Position numbers and translations under genes: made by a program | Notes under the pieces: generated by a model | What the model was told of the DNA's origin: nothing | Databases searched by the model: none | What the model saw: only the letters and a program-made list of their open reading frames with translations | DNA from: JBHIBC01 sp046758905 | Lineage (GTDB): Bacteria > Acidobacteriota > Polarisedimenticolia > Gp22-AA2 | Direction: 5' to 3' | Assembly: GCA_046758905.1 (NCBI GenBank) | Contig: JBHIBC010000022.1 | Span: 1-40,416 of the forward strand | DNA length: 40,416 bases | Part shown: positions 39,316-40,416 of the stretch, in pieces | Layout: each line of letters starts with the position of its first letter | How positions within the stretch are numbered: position 1 is the stretch's first letter

Positions 39316-39661
39316 TGTCCTCGACGTCCGGTTGGGTCCCGCGCGCCGCGAGCGTCTCCGTCCGCCCGGCTGTCCGAGCATCCCTGTCAAGCCGGCGCAG
39401 TCCCACGCCCCCGTTGGACGGACGGGGCCGGAAAAGGTGAGCGGCGCGGCGACGATGACGGTACACGAGGCCGGCCGCCCGGGCGAGGCGCGGGTCCGCG
39501 TCGGCCCCGGCCGGCGCGCGTCAACCTTATTATTTTCAGTCAGTTGCGTCCATAGACCTTGCCTGGGCGCACCCGCGGACACTATCTTCGCCTTCGCTCC
39601 GACAGGGGGCCGGGCGGCCCGGGCATCCTGAGCGGACTTCACGTCATGGAGGAGGAAAGAC
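39316..39661. other. Intergenic region between divergent sigma and secreted-protein genes
   Basis: This 346-bp gap has no convincing gene. It holds an AT-rich patch (39521-39540), a promoter candidate for the plus-strand gene (39559-39588), and TTGACA on the minus strand (39390-39385) without a matching -10. Part may be the longer N-terminus of the sigma gene if ATG 39381 is used. Confidence 0.5.
39559..39588 (+). promoter_or_regulatory. Possible promoter of the basic-tail secreted protein
   Basis: TTGCCT (39559-39564), 18-nt spacer, TATCTT (39583-39588). Predicted start near 39595, giving a leader of about 67 nt that carries GGAGGAGG just before ATG 39662. Confidence 0.35.
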
Positions 39662-40327
39662 ATGCGATTCAAAGCGATCGGGTTAGCCGGCCTCGCGCTG
39701 CTCTTCGCGGCGGCCGCGTGCCCGGCCACCGCGCGCGCCGCGTCGTTCGACTTCCTGTTCAGCGTCAGCCGTGTCTCGAATGATGAGCAGTATTTCCTCA
39801 ACCTCACCGTGTCGAGCTACGGGTACGACCGCGCGGTGATCGAGCCGATCCTCCCCCGCCTCCGGGCGGTGGAGGAGGACCTCCCGGTCGCGCTGTTTCT
39901 GGCGAGGAAGTCGGGACGCTCGGTCGACTTCGTCGTCGGCCTGCGCGCCCGCGGCATGAGCTGGTCGGCGATCTTCGGCCATGTCGGTGTCCCGTTCGAC
40001 GTGCTGTTCCTCGGGATCGACCGCGATCCCGGCCCGCCATACGGCAAGGCCTGGGGTCACTGGAGGAAGAAGGGGCGCAGGGCGCGGCTGTCCGACGCGG
40101 CCATCGTGGGGCTGGTGCAGGTCCAGATCGGCTCGCGCTGGGCCGGCCTGTCCACGCTCGAGATGGCCCGGGCCCGCGGGAAGGGCAAGCGCGTGTCCAC
40201 TCTGGTGGCCGACAGGAAGGGCCGCCCCCACAAGGGCCGGGCGGTCGCGCCGGCCGCGAAGGGGGGAGCGAAACGCAAGCGGGAGCACGCCGCCGGCAAG
40301 GACAAGCCGAAGGGACGCAGGCCCTGA
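39662..40327 (+). CDS. Secreted protein with a strongly basic C-terminal tail
   Basis: A 221-residue protein of unknown family. The signal peptide is about 1-25 (AIGLAGLALLFAAAACPATA). Residues 26-165 are a helical, conserved-looking region (ARKSGRSVDFVVGLRARGMS, WSAIFGHVGVPFDVLFLGID). The last 50 residues are mostly Lys, Arg, Gly and Ala (AKGGAKRKREHAAGKDK), disordered and cationic, which could bind polyanions such as lipopolysaccharide, nucleic acid or an acidic exopolymer. GGAGGAGG lies 7 nt before the ATG. No pathway can be named. Confidence 0.7.
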   Translation: MRFKAIGLAGLALLFAAAACPATARAASFDFLFSVSRVSNDEQYFLNLTVSSYGYDRAVIEPILPRLRAVEEDLPVALFLARKSGRSVDFVVGLRARGMSWSAIFGHVGVPFDVLFLGIDRDPGPPYGKAWGHWRKKGRRARLSDAAIVGLVQVQIGSRWAGLSTLEMARARGKGKRVSTLVADRKGRPHKGRAVAPAAKGGAKRKREHAAGKDKPKGRRP

Positions 40328-40349
40328 GAGGGCTCCCGGCGCTCCGTCC

Positions 40350-40416
40350 TCAGGCGGCAAGCCGGTCGATCAGGTCCACCACCCGATTGGCGTACCCCCA
40401 CTCGTTGTCGTACCAG
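40350..40416 (-). CDS. gap: Glyceraldehyde-3-phosphate dehydrogenase, last 21 codons (partial)
   Basis: The minus strand from the window edge reads WYDNEWGYANRVVDLIDRLA plus Ala and a TGA stop at 40352-40350. WYDNEWGY is the invariant C-terminal motif of phosphorylating GAPDH, the glycolytic enzyme making 1,3-bisphosphoglycerate. The rest lies outside the window. It converges on the secreted-protein gene with only 22 bp between stops, and an imperfect CCTGAG/CTCAGG inverted repeat spans this gap without a T tract. Confidence 0.9.
   Translation of the reverse strand, partial: WYDNEWGYANRVVDLIDRLAA

Noticed and set aside
40323..40354. CCTGAG / CTCAGG inverted repeat between converging genes as a terminator
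   Set aside because: The loop of about 20 bases is long, the stem short, and no T tract follows on either strand.
1..40416. CRISPR arrays, insertion sequences, tRNA or rRNA genes
   Set aside because: I scanned for regular direct repeats, transposase motifs, terminal inverted repeats, TTCGA-type T-loops and rRNA signatures and saw none. A covariance-model search would be needed to exclude small RNAs.

Overview
The window is strongly GC-rich, densely coding DNA with no rRNA, tRNA, CRISPR array or insertion sequence that I can see. Secreted proteins with thrombospondin-type-3 calcium repeats and a MopE-like metal-binding tail, the squalene genes hpnCDE, ECF sigma factor modules and outer-membrane barrels point to a didermic, non-model, high-GC bacterium. 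An Acidobacteriota-like or similar uncultured lineage fits, but this is inference from gene style only. I count about 38 genes, two of them cut by the window edges.

Layout. 1-4.5 kb: two large secreted calcium-repeat proteins (the first cut at its 5' end) flanking a small secreted Cys-rich protein. 4.5-5.7 kb: M24 aminopeptidase P-type peptidase. 5.7-9.4 kb, minus strand: hpnC-hpnD-hpnE and a small membrane protein, with start/stop overlaps, which make squalene from farnesyl diphosphate. 9.5-10.9 kb: aldehyde dehydrogenase. 11.0-13.2 kb: first ECF operon (sigma factor, three-helix membrane protein, periplasmic bactofilin-like beta-solenoid with membrane helices). 13.2-14.3 kb: BoxB/PaaA-family di-iron oxygenase without partners. 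14.4-18.1 kb, minus: radical SAM protein, CstA transporter and ABHD18-like hydrolase. 18.1-19.6 kb: mutY and queD. 19.7-21.4 kb: membrane protein converging on and overlapping a queC-like gene, which is coupled to a 7Fe-type ferredoxin. 21.6-25.4 kb: secreted glutamine-amidotransferase-like protein, cobalamin-type radical SAM enzyme, and an outer-membrane barrel on the minus strand. 25.7-29.4 kb: FlhG/MinD-like ATPase with a degenerate J-like tail, Tat-exported M24-fold protein with altered metal ligands, FHA-GGDEF diguanylate cyclase. 29.4-31.6 kb: DRE-TIM condensing enzyme and a divergent barrel protein. 31.7-32.3 kb: lipoprotein. 32.3-35.4 kb, minus: DMT permease, msrB and a NodIJ-type ABC exporter. 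35.5-39.3 kb, minus: second ECF operon (sigma factor, zinc-finger anti-sigma fused to HEAT repeats, DUF4097-type beta-solenoid, double-PDZ protein). 39.7-40.3 kb: secreted protein with a very basic tail. 40.35 kb to the end: the last 21 codons of glyceraldehyde-3-phosphate dehydrogenase.

Three themes stand out. First, at least eight genes have a -10 element, often extended (TGnTAnnnT), placed so that transcription should begin at or within about 5 nt of the start codon, with no Shine-Dalgarno; mutY and the radical SAM gene appear to share one symmetric -10 giving two leaderless mRNAs. Second, two independent ECF operons both carry an exported beta-solenoid protein as an apparent envelope effector. 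Third, several familiar families appear in unusual form: an exported M24 protein lacking metal ligands, an anti-sigma fused to HEAT repeats, an orphan BoxB-like oxygenase and a FlhG-like ATPase with a J-like tail.
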